Notes under the pieces: model-generated
Seen by the model: only the letters and a program-made list of their open reading frames with translations
Databases searched by the model: none
What the model was told of the DNA's origin: nothing
Origin: CAVLDP01 sp963661945
GTDB lineage: Bacteria; Bacillota; Clostridia; Lachnospirales; Lachnospiraceae
Reading direction: 5' to 3'
Length of the DNA: 57,100 nucleotides
Assembly: GCA_963661945.1 (NCBI GenBank)
Contig: CAVLDP010000015.1
Span: 1 to 57,100, forward strand
Part shown: positions 15,708 to 23,365 of the stretch, one piece after another
Layout: every line of letters begins with the position of its first letter
Position numbering within the stretch: position 1 is the stretch's first letter
Position numbers and translations under genes: made by a program

Positions 15708-16592
15708 CTATTCTCCCTTCTCTCCTTCATATGCAGCCTGGATTCTCTTTCTGAACTCTTCTTCCCCAACTCTCTGCAGAGTAAAGCGGAATCGTTCTCC
15801 AGGATTTGCATATTCCTCGAAGAACTCAATTGCTGCATCAGATACGCGAAACAGTGTTTCCTTATCCTTAATAATTGGAAGAATCTGTTCTCCCTTATAG
15901 ATCTTATTTCCAAAGAGACCACCAAAGGACACGATATATCCCGGCTCTCCCTTCCAGGCATCGGTCGGACAGCTCTTCACGCAGCGGGCACAATGATTAC
16001 ACTTCGTTCTATCAATCTCCACCTTGCCATCTGTCATGCTAAGAGCACCCTCTCTACAGGCCTTGACACAGACGCCACAGGAGATACAAGCATCTTGTTC
16101 GTACTCTACCAGCATACCGCCCTTAACTCCCAGATCATTCTCTTCCGTCTTCAGACAGTTGTTCTGACAGCCAGTTACTCCAAACTTGAACTTATGAGGA
16201 AGCTCTCTGGCAAAATAACGATCATCAAATTCCTTGGCCAGTTCATAGGTATCAATACAACCACTCGGGCAGATTGCTGCTCCCTGACAGGCCGTAACAG
16301 TACGAACGCGGGGACCGCATACGCCAGGCTTCACACCACCTCGTGCAAGCTCTTCTCTCACCTCTTCGATATCATCGAATGCGATAAATGGTATCTCCAC
16401 ACTCTGTCTGGATGTCATATGCACATATCCATGTCCATACTTCTCTGCCACCTCTGCGACAGCCTTAATATTCTCTGCAGTCAGATTACCGCCAACCACT
16501 GCCAGTCGAAGGGAGAAGTACCCCTTCTGCTTCTGTCTCATAAATCCGCCCTTTTTCAGAGCTGCATAATCCACTGTTTTCTTCTCTGCCAT
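15708..16592 (-). CDS. Siroheme sulfite reductase, compact AsrC/NirA-like
   Basis: A 294-residue redox enzyme. The N-terminal half has nitrite/sulfite-reductase ferredoxin-like and siroheme domains, with the siroheme-[4Fe-4S] cysteines C102-x5-C108 and C142-x3-C146 (TGCQNNCLK). A two-[4Fe-4S] ferredoxin insert has C169, C172, C175, C179 and C198, C201, C204, C208. It should reduce sulfite to sulfide, taking electrons through the ferredoxin clusters. It is far smaller than CysI and lacks AsrA/AsrB partners. The siroheme genes lie in the same operon. Nitrite reduction is the main alternative, but the sulfur neighbours argue for sulfite. Confidence 0.86.
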   Translation of the reverse strand: MAEKKTVDYAALKKGGFMRQKQKGYFSLRLAVVGGNLTAENIKAVAEVAEKYGHGYVHMTSRQSVEIPFIAFDDIEEVREELARGGVKPGVCGPRVRTVTACQGAAICPSGCIDTYELAKEFDDRYFARELPHKFKFGVTGCQNNCLKTEENDLGVKGGMLVEYEQDACISCGVCVKACREGALSMTDGKVEIDRTKCNHCARCVKSCPTDAWKGEPGYIVSFGGLFGNKIYKGEQILPIIKDKETLFRVSDAAIEFFEEYANPGERFRFTLQRVGEEEFRKRIQAAYEGEKGE

Positions 16593-16593
16593 T

Positions 16594-17829
16594 TTAATTT
16601 CTCCCTTTTTCTATCGCTTGCGCAAAGTCTGTCATCAAGTCCTCGATGTCTTCAATTCCCACACTAATTCGAATCAAGTCCTCAAAAACTCCTGCATCTT
16701 CCTGCTGTTTCTTCGTGCTATGGAGGCTAATCGTCGAAGCTGGATGAATAACCAGCGTCTTGGTGTCTCCAATATTGGACAGCTTATATGGAATCGTAAG
16801 ATGATCCATGAGCTGAAAAGCTCTCTCCTTGCTTCCTACCCGGATTGTAAGAATGGCGCCAAAGCCACCCTGTAACTCTCTAACTGCAATCTCATGCCAG
16901 GGGCTGCTCGAAAGTCCCGGATAATTCACGGTAATATCCGGATATTCCTCGCTAAGCCACGTTGCAAGCTTAAGTGCATTACTGCATTGCCTCTCCATTC
17001 GAAGACCCAGCGTCTCCATACCAATCTGATTCAGATAGGCATTCTGTGGAGATAGGCAGGCGCCTGTGTTTCGAAAAAGTCCATTTCTAAGCTTGGCAAT
17101 GTAGGCCATCGGACCATACTTAAGATACTCGCTAAGTCCAGGATATTTGTCCTTATCCCACTTGAAATTGCCACTATCTGTCAGAACACCGCTGATTGAA
17201 TTGCTGCTTCCATTGATATACTTGGAAGATGAATTCACAACAATATCTGCTCCATGTTCAATCGGCCGGATCAGATAGGTAGTCGCTGTGGTGTTATCGA
17301 TAATAAGTGGAAGGCCATGCTTATGGGAAATGTCAGCAAGCTTCTCAATATCTGTGACATCAAGGCCAGGATTTCCGATTGTCTCCGCGAAGACTAGCCT
17401 TGTCTTCTCTGAGAAGGCACCCTCAATTTCCTCCCAATCATTATTCGTTACATATCTGGTCGTAATGCCAAAAGCCTCCAGGTCTCTAAAGAGGTCAATC
17501 GAGCCGCCATAGAGGCTGGCACTGGAAATGATTTCATCACCAGAACGTAAGATATTGGTCAGAGCATTGAAGATTGCTGCCATTCCGGACGAACAGGCCA
17601 CACTCGCGATTCCGCCTTCTAATTTCGTAATCCGGTTCTCAAAGCTTGTAATGGTAGGATTCGCCACACGTGTGTAACAATACCCCGGCGCTCTATTTTC
17701 AAAAATTCTCTCCAGGTCAGAGGATGTCTCCTGATAAAAAGCGCTCGACTGATAGATTGGTGGAAGCGTCGAGCCATGTCTTTCATTTCGGTCCACTCCT
17801 GCGTGAAGAAGGCTTGTATTATATTTCAT
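16594..17829 (-). CDS. metY: O-acetylhomoserine sulfhydrylase MetY
   Basis: A 411-residue Cys/Met-metabolism PLP enzyme. N-terminal LLHAGVDRNERHGSTLPPIY, YTRVANPT (52-59) and the PLP-binding Lys203 in SSSKYINGSS are clear. It makes homocysteine from O-acetylhomoserine. In the Wolinella system the sulfur donor is the HcyS thiocarboxylate rather than free sulfide, and the neighbouring hcyS/hcyF/hcyD genes suggest the same here. It overlaps the trxB stop by 11 bases and is followed 1 base later by the sulfite reductase gene. Strong TTGGAGG ribosome site. Cystathionine lyase or methionine gamma-lyase are less likely given this context. Confidence 0.92.
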   Translation of the reverse strand: MKYNTSLLHAGVDRNERHGSTLPPIYQSSAFYQETSSDLERIFENRAPGYCYTRVANPTITSFENRITKLEGGIASVACSSGMAAIFNALTNILRSGDEIISSASLYGGSIDLFRDLEAFGITTRYVTNNDWEEIEGAFSEKTRLVFAETIGNPGLDVTDIEKLADISHKHGLPLIIDNTTATTYLIRPIEHGADIVVNSSSKYINGSSNSISGVLTDSGNFKWDKDKYPGLSEYLKYGPMAYIAKLRNGLFRNTGACLSPQNAYLNQIGMETLGLRMERQCSNALKLATWLSEEYPDITVNYPGLSSSPWHEIAVRELQGGFGAILTIRVGSKERAFQLMDHLTIPYKLSNIGDTKTLVIHPASTISLHSTKKQQEDAGVFEDLIRISVGIEDIEDLMTDFAQAIEKGRN

Positions 17830-18757
17830 GTCTATCCTCCAAGAATCCTCTCTCGCTCAAATATTCATAGGCTGAGAAGGCTGCATTAGCGCCATCCGAT
17901 GCCGCCGTAATCACCTGGCGAAGACGCTTCGCGCGTACATCTCCTGCGACAAATAATCCATCTGCATCCGTTCTTCCATCCTCTCCCGCGAGGACATGTC
18001 CTGATGTATCAAATCTTACGAATCCCTCTAGAATATCCGTCTTCGGTATCTGTCCGATTGCAAGAAATGCGCCATCAATAGATAGGTTCTCACCAGAATC
18101 GAGCACAAGGCCTTCTAACCTCTGCTCGCCCAAGAATTTACTAACATTCGCATTCATCCGAAGATGAATATTCTCTTCTGCCAGAACCTGCTCCTTCGTG
18201 CGAGCGGCCCCTCGAAAGTCATCTCTTCGATGAATGAGATAGACCGTCCTACAAATCTTCGACAGATAGAGGGCATCCTCAAGCGCAGTGTCTCCTCCAC
18301 CGATTACCGCTACATTCTTATCCTTATAGAAAGCTCCATCACAGAGTGCGCAAGTTGAAATGCCACGTCCAAGAAAGGTATCCTCCCCACTAACGCCAAG
18401 CATTCTAGGGCTTGCGCCTCCTGCAAAGATTACGCTTGCCGTATCGATGACATCACCATCCTTGAGGGTCACATGCCAAATACTGTCTTCGGACTTACTA
18501 AGACTCACTGCATCACCATCCAAAAGCTTAAGCCCAAGACCTCTGGCATGACTCAGGAATCGCTCTCCCAGCTCAAAGCCACTGATTCCTGCCAGTCCCA
18601 GATAGTTATCCACTCTCTCACTATTTGCAATCTGACCTGTTCCCTCATATTCACGTTCAATCAGAAGTGTCTTAAGTTTTGCCCTGTTTGCATAAATTGC
18701 TGCCGAGAGTCCCGCAGGTCCTGATCCTATAATAAGAAGGTCTAATCGATTTCCCAT
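17819..18757 (-). CDS. trxB: Thioredoxin reductase TrxB
   Basis: A 312-residue flavoprotein passing NADPH (or ferredoxin/NADH) electrons to thioredoxin. The FAD site GSGPAGLSAA is at 11-20, the redox pair is C136-A-L-C139 (CALC in place of the more usual CATC), the NAD(P) loop is GGGDTALEDALY, and the C-terminal FAD motif ends in GLFVAGDVRAKRLRQ. I start at the ATG at 18757, eight bases after GGAG; a TTG two codons upstream is too near that site. It is the first gene of the 12-gene sulfur/siroheme operon and overlaps metY by 11 bases. Confidence 0.93.
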   Translation of the reverse strand: MGNRLDLLIIGSGPAGLSAAIYANRAKLKTLLIEREYEGTGQIANSERVDNYLGLAGISGFELGERFLSHARGLGLKLLDGDAVSLSKSEDSIWHVTLKDGDVIDTASVIFAGGASPRMLGVSGEDTFLGRGISTCALCDGAFYKDKNVAVIGGGDTALEDALYLSKICRTVYLIHRRDDFRGAARTKEQVLAEENIHLRMNANVSKFLGEQRLEGLVLDSGENLSIDGAFLAIGQIPKTDILEGFVRFDTSGHVLAGEDGRTDADGLFVAGDVRAKRLRQVITAASDGANAAFSAYEYLSERGFLEDRHEI

Positions 18758-18830
18758 TTCCAAAGCTCCTATGGCTTATGTCTTCCGTCAAAGTTATTAC
18801 CTACTAATACACTAGTAGTTTATGCATTTC

Positions 18831-18867
18831 ATTATAAAAAACAGCGGGTATCTTTGTAAATACCCGC
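18831..18867 (-). promoter_or_regulatory. Sulfur operon promoter with palindromic operator
   Basis: The minus strand shows TTTACA (18855-18860), 18 bases, TATAAT (18831-18836), about 74 bases before the trxB ATG. A perfect palindrome GCGGGTAT/ATACCCGC (18844-18851, 18860-18867) overlaps the -35 and spacer, so it fits a repressor operator. A further inverted repeat CTACTA/TAGTAG lies in the leader at about 18800-18817. The regulator is unknown. Confidence 0.6.
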
Positions 18868-18964
18868 CACTATACCCTTTGCTGATTATTGGCAATAAGA
18901 ATTGCTTATAGCAATAAGGCCAAAATAGTATATGATAGTACTAAATAAACTAAGGAGAATTACC

Positions 18965-20185
18965 ATGGCAATCGGAGAGAGAACATCATCAGAGAGAGTA
19001 CACATCGCCTTTTTTGGCCGTAGAAATGTAGGCAAATCAAGTCTTGTAAATGCAGTCACGAACCAAGAGCTATCCGTCGTATCTGACACACTCGGCACAA
19101 CGACAGATCCAGTGAAGAAATCTATGGAGCTGCTGCCCATCGGGCCAGTCCTAATCATTGACACTCCAGGAATCGATGACGAAGGAGAGCTTGGCCTTCT
19201 CCGCGTGAAGAAGACCCGTGAAGTCCTTGCGACATCGGATGTCGCAATCCTTGTTGCCGATGCAACATACGGTCTTACCTCCGTAGAAGAAGATTTAATC
19301 AAGCTCTTTCAGAAGGAGGAGCGTCCCTATCTCATCGCCTACAACAAGGCTGACCTTATGGAGGATGAGACCGCTACGCCAGAATCCAGTGCTACTCCAG
19401 GAAATGATTCCGCCCTTCCTTCCATCCAGGTCTCTGCCAAGAATGGCTACCACATCCATGAGCTAAAGGAAGCGATCGGGCAACTTGCTGCAAAGTCCGA
19501 GGTCAAGAAAGCAATCGTTTGTGACCTGCTTAACGAAAAGGATACTGTAATTCTGGTTATCCCAGTCGATGAATCTGCGCCAAAAGACCGTCTCATCCTT
19601 CCTCAACAGCAGGTACTGTCTGAGCTTCTTACGAATCATATAACAGCCCTATGCTGTCAGCCAGAAGAGCTTTCCGACCTCCTATCAAGCCTAAAGAAAA
19701 AGCCTGCTCTAGTCATTACTGACTCGCAGGCCTTCAAGGAAGTAGATGCCATAGTCCCAACAGACATTGCACTCACTTCCTTCTCTATTCTGTTTGCTCG
19801 CTACAAAGGCAACCTGTCAAGCCTCATCTTAGGCAAGGAAGCCCTGCTTAAGCTTAAGGATGGCGACCGAGTTCTAATCTCCGAGGGCTGTACCCATCAT
19901 AGACAGTGCAAGGATATCGGCACCGTGAAGCTGCCCGGCTGGATTGAAAGCTATACGCATGTTCATCCTTCCTATGAATTCACCTCTGGTAATTCATTTC
20001 CAGAAGACCCATCTGAGTACGCTCTTGTCATCCATTGCGGTGGCTGTATGTTAAATGAAGCCTCCATGAAATCCCGCATGAAGACCTGCAAGGAAGCCGC
20101 TGTCCCTATGATAAACTACGGAGTTGCCATTGCAATTATGCATGGTATTCTGGATAGAACCCTTCAGATCTTCCCTGAATTATAG
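18965..20185 (+). CDS. hydF: [FeFe]-hydrogenase maturation GTPase HydF
   Basis: A 406-residue GTPase and scaffold on which the diiron H-cluster precursor is assembled before transfer to hydrogenase HydA. The G domain shows GRRNVGKSS (G1), DTPG (G3) and NKAD (G4). The C-terminal cluster-binding part has EGCTHHRQCKD and HCGGC, the conserved Cys/His ligands of HydF. The ATG at 18965 follows AAGGAGAATTACC; an upstream ATG 11 codons earlier has no ribosome site. Its stop overlaps the converging coaBC stop by 6 bases. HydG is at 23.4-24.8 kb; HydE and the hydrogenase are outside the window. Confidence 0.95.
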   Translation: MAIGERTSSERVHIAFFGRRNVGKSSLVNAVTNQELSVVSDTLGTTTDPVKKSMELLPIGPVLIIDTPGIDDEGELGLLRVKKTREVLATSDVAILVADATYGLTSVEEDLIKLFQKEERPYLIAYNKADLMEDETATPESSATPGNDSALPSIQVSAKNGYHIHELKEAIGQLAAKSEVKKAIVCDLLNEKDTVILVIPVDESAPKDRLILPQQQVLSELLTNHITALCCQPEELSDLLSSLKKKPALVITDSQAFKEVDAIVPTDIALTSFSILFARYKGNLSSLILGKEALLKLKDGDRVLISEGCTHHRQCKDIGTVKLPGWIESYTHVHPSYEFTSGNSFPEDPSEYALVIHCGGCMLNEASMKSRMKTCKEAAVPMINYGVAIAIMHGILDRTLQIFPEL

Positions 20186-21376
20186 AGAAAGCATGGACTC
20201 CGCCTTGTCGAGGATTACTCTTGCCACATCGTCCTTACTCATGCAAGGGTATTCCTCTTCGGAATCCTCTGTAATTAGAGTCACTACATTGGTATCCGTG
20301 CCAAAGCCTGCGCCTTCTGTCTTCAGGTTATTGGCCACAATCATATCTGCCTTCTTCTTCTGAAGCTTAGCTCTGGAATTAAGAAGCATATTCTCTGTCT
20401 CCATGGAGAAGCCAATCAGAATCTGCTTCTTATCCTTGTGCTGACCTAAGTAGGACAGAATATCCTCTGTCCTCTCCAGCTGAATGCTGGCATCATTATC
20501 TGTCTTCTTAATCTTCTCCCTGGCAACCTCAGCTGGACGGTAGTCTGCAACTGCCGCTGTCATAATGACGATATCCTGTCCGATTGACTCATCCTTCATA
20601 GCTGCACTCATCTCTTCTGCTGTAATAACTGGGCGCACCTTCACAAACATCGGCGGGGTAAGTTCTACCGGACCTGTCACAAGCGTCACCTCAGCTCCTC
20701 TTTCCATAGCAGCTCTTGCAATCGCATATCCCATCTTGCCTGTCGAATGATTGGAAATGAAACGAACCGGGTCAATAGCCTCTCTCGTTGGTCCTGCAGA
20801 TACCAGCACCTTCTTCCCAGATAGAGTGTGTTCCTCTGCAAGTTCACGCAGAATGTATTGAAGCAAGACCTCCGGCTCAGGCATCTTACCAGAACCTGTA
20901 TCACCACAAGCCAGATATCCCGTTGCTGGATCAATCACCTCATAACCGTAGCCCTCCAGCTTCTTAAGATTATCCTGAAGAATTGGATTCTCATACATAT
21001 TCGTATTCATTGCTGGACTAATCAGCTTCTTGCACTTGCAGGCAAATACGGTCGTCGTCAGCATATCATCACATATTCCTGCTGCAAGCTTACCAATTAC
21101 GTTGGCACTACCTGGCGCAATCAGGACCAGATCCGCCTTCTTGGCAATAGATACATGCTCTACGTTGAAGCTAAAATTACGATCAAAGGTATCCACCAGA
21201 CACTTATGATGCGTTAAGGTCTCAAAAGTAATTGGATTTATAAACTGCTTGGCATTCTCCGTCATTAGAACTTCTACATCTGCCCCAAGCTTCACAAGTG
21301 CGGAAGCCAGATTTGCGATCTTATAAGCCGCGATACTTCCTGTTACTCCAAGTACGACACATTTTCCACGTAACAT
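20180..21376 (-). CDS. coaBC: CoaBC pantothenate-pathway bifunctional enzyme
   Basis: A 398-residue Dfp/CoaBC protein of coenzyme A synthesis. The N-terminal FMN-dependent phosphopantothenoylcysteine decarboxylase has GVTGSIAAYK, SIAKKADLVLIAPGSANVIGK and PAMNTNMYENP. The C-terminal phosphopantothenate-cysteine ligase has KVLVSAGPTREAIDPVRFISNHSTGKMG and ends in the conserved KKADMIVANNL region. I start at the ATG at 21376 preceded by AAGGAGG; the frame extends six codons further without a site. It appears monocistronic and overlaps hydF at the 3' end. Confidence 0.95.
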   Translation of the reverse strand: MLRGKCVVLGVTGSIAAYKIANLASALVKLGADVEVLMTENAKQFINPITFETLTHHKCLVDTFDRNFSFNVEHVSIAKKADLVLIAPGSANVIGKLAAGICDDMLTTTVFACKCKKLISPAMNTNMYENPILQDNLKKLEGYGYEVIDPATGYLACGDTGSGKMPEPEVLLQYILRELAEEHTLSGKKVLVSAGPTREAIDPVRFISNHSTGKMGYAIARAAMERGAEVTLVTGPVELTPPMFVKVRPVITAEEMSAAMKDESIGQDIVIMTAAVADYRPAEVAREKIKKTDNDASIQLERTEDILSYLGQHKDKKQILIGFSMETENMLLNSRAKLQKKKADMIVANNLKTEGAGFGTDTNVVTLITEDSEEEYPCMSKDDVARVILDKAESMLSL

Positions 21377-21431
21377 AGTTACCCTCCTTGACATATGCTA
21401 TCAGTGTATCATCAATCTAGCCTTCTTGCCA

Positions 21432-22703
21432 CTAGACAATTCCCTGCCCTTCCAGCCAAAGACTAATTGCCTCTTCCATTCTCTCTATCTTCACCCTGCT
21501 GCAGGAAAGGATGGCTATCGTCCCGTCATGCTTACGAATGCCCACTTCCATGCCGGAATCTCCCATAAGGATTCTCTCCTTCCATTCATCCGAAAACGAG
21601 GAAAGAAGGGTCTGATAGAAGACCTGTCGCTTCTGCGCATAGAGTCTCTCCATAGCATGAATATGCCGCATCATATGTCCATCCCTTAAGAATTGCGCCA
21701 GGGCAATCTGCTCCGCCTTGGATGCTGATTGATTGTAGAGGTCTGCGCGTTCCTCATAGAGTCTCCGATAGCTTCTCGGCAATATGAGAAATGAAATTCG
21801 AACGCTCGGTAGCACCACTCTGGAAAAGGAACCAAGATAAGCCACCCCCTCTCCCCCAGACATGGCATAGAGAGAAGGCTTCTTCTGCTTGGAGAAGTCA
21901 AATTCGTGCTGGAAATCATCCTCGATAATGACATGTCCATCCTCTCTTCCATGATGAAGGAGTTCCATACGTCGCTTCATAGTCATAACATCACCCCATT
22001 TCGTCATATAAGAAGGGGTGACATAGATGATATCGCAGCTCTTATCGCGGTAAGATACCTCATAACCCATATCCTCCGCGCTTCTTGCGCCATCGGTAAA
22101 TTCCTTCGTCGGAAAAGAAATCGATTGATTGCCTTCTTCCTTCATAAGAGAGAGCAGAATCAGAAGCAGATTCTGGAAGCCTGCACCAACCACGATATCA
22201 TCTGGAGAACAGATAATATTTCTTGTCTTCTTCACATAAGAGGCAATCTCAATCCGAAGGTCCTCCTCTCCCTGACTCGCGCCATAGGTCAGAAGGCGAT
22301 TCTCCTGTCTAAGAGCTGACTTCATATAGCGTCGCCAGAGCTCTAAGCAGGATACCGCTGCATCCTCACCAATAAGAGTAAGGTCCAGCTCAAAATCTTC
22401 TGATCCATGACAGTAGACTGCTTCCTCTCTCAGAGAAGCATCCCCATTTTGCTGCAACGCATCAGCTACCCCATCTGCCCTTGTCTCCCGCATGGCAAGC
22501 TCCGTCACAAAGTAGCCCACCTTCTCACGGCTTAGTATATATCCATCTGCTTGGAGCATGTTATAGGCTGTCTCAACAGACGTGCGACTTACCGAGAGGC
22601 TTGCTGATGCTTCACGAAGAGAAGGCATCCTGCTTCCTGTCTCAAGTCTTCCATCGACCATACATTTCCTATAATATTCGTAGACTTCCTCATAGACCTT
22701 CAT
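21432..22703 (-). CDS. MocR-like GntR/aminotransferase-fold regulator
   Basis: A 423-residue protein with an N-terminal GntR winged helix (about 1-70: RMPSLREASASLSVSRTSVE, then YNMLQADGYI) joined to an aspartate-aminotransferase-fold domain, the MocR architecture. In PLP-binding MocR proteins the fold domain has a Lys in a GTFSK-like loop; here the loop is GSFSRVVLPS and position 295 is Arg. The IEDDY motif is IEDDF. It may therefore bind a ligand without forming the usual PLP Schiff base, or bind none. Divergent from an ECF S-component gene, which it likely regulates. Related PdxR proteins control vitamin B6 genes. Confidence 0.8.
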   Translation of the reverse strand: MKVYEEVYEYYRKCMVDGRLETGSRMPSLREASASLSVSRTSVETAYNMLQADGYILSREKVGYFVTELAMRETRADGVADALQQNGDASLREEAVYCHGSEDFELDLTLIGEDAAVSCLELWRRYMKSALRQENRLLTYGASQGEEDLRIEIASYVKKTRNIICSPDDIVVGAGFQNLLLILLSLMKEEGNQSISFPTKEFTDGARSAEDMGYEVSYRDKSCDIIYVTPSYMTKWGDVMTMKRRMELLHHGREDGHVIIEDDFQHEFDFSKQKKPSLYAMSGGEGVAYLGSFSRVVLPSVRISFLILPRSYRRLYEERADLYNQSASKAEQIALAQFLRDGHMMRHIHAMERLYAQKRQVFYQTLLSSFSDEWKERILMGDSGMEVGIRKHDGTIAILSCSRVKIERMEEAISLWLEGQGIV

Positions 22704-22825
22704 ATCTGTCCCCTAAAATATATTCAAAATTGGATATTTTTAAGATACCACTCTTTTGATACGATTACAAAGGTCAAGCTTGATAATAACTCGATACAAG
22801 AAGATTAGCCACGAAAGGATTCACT

Positions 22826-23365
22826 ATGAATAAGACATATAAAATGATACTTACCGCAATGATGGCCGCACTTACTTGCGTTGCCACCTACATCATCAAG
22901 GTTCCTACGCCAACCATGGGATACATTCACCCTGGCGATGGCTTCGTCCTCCTCTCTGGTCTCCTGCTTGGGCCGCTCTATGGAGCCTTCGCGGCAGGAC
23001 TTGGTTCCGCGCTCTCCGATTTCATCGGCGGGTATATGATCTACGTACCAGGAACCTTCTGTATCAAGGCACTTACTGCTGCACTAGCAAGCATCGCCTT
23101 TAGCAGATTGCAGAAATTAGGGCATGAGAAAACCCAGGTCTCCATCTCTGGAATCCTGGGTGAACTCTTCATGGTACTGGGCTATTTCATCTATGAGACA
23201 TTTCTCCTAGGTGGAAGCATACATCTTACAGACCTGTCTGCAGGAGCAGTCGCTTCCCTTGCCTCTGTTCCAGCGAATCTGGTGCAGGGAGCATTCGGTG
23301 TCGTTATCGCAATTCTGCTCTACAGCCCATTCCATAAGCTATCCAAATCCTACTCTAGAACCTGA
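22826..23365 (+). CDS. ECF transporter S component, vitamin uptake
   Basis: A 179-residue membrane protein with about five or six helices, matching the substrate-binding (S) component family of energy-coupling factor transporters. The N-terminal ALTCVATYIIKVPTP and GYIHPGDGFVLLSGLLLGP segments are typical. The substrate is not decided by sequence alone. Divergence from a MocR/PdxR-like regulator suggests a vitamin B6 compound, but this is inference. No EcfA/EcfT genes are near, so it would share the general module. The last 11 bases overlap the end of hydG from the other strand. Confidence 0.78.
   Translation: MNKTYKMILTAMMAALTCVATYIIKVPTPTMGYIHPGDGFVLLSGLLLGPLYGAFAAGLGSALSDFIGGYMIYVPGTFCIKALTAALASIAFSRLQKLGHEKTQVSISGILGELFMVLGYFIYETFLLGGSIHLTDLSAGAVASLASVPANLVQGAFGVVIAILLYSPFHKLSKSYSRT

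Noticed and set aside
15651..16667. A 338-codon open frame on the plus strand
   Set aside because: It lies antisense to the clearly coding sulfite reductase and tusA genes, has no ribosome site, and its translation has no family features. It is a codon-bias shadow.
18837..18867. Hairpin plus T run upstream of trxB read as an attenuator terminator
   Set aside because: The T run leads straight into TATAAT with a TTTACA 18 bases upstream, so the palindrome lies in the promoter and is better read as an operator.
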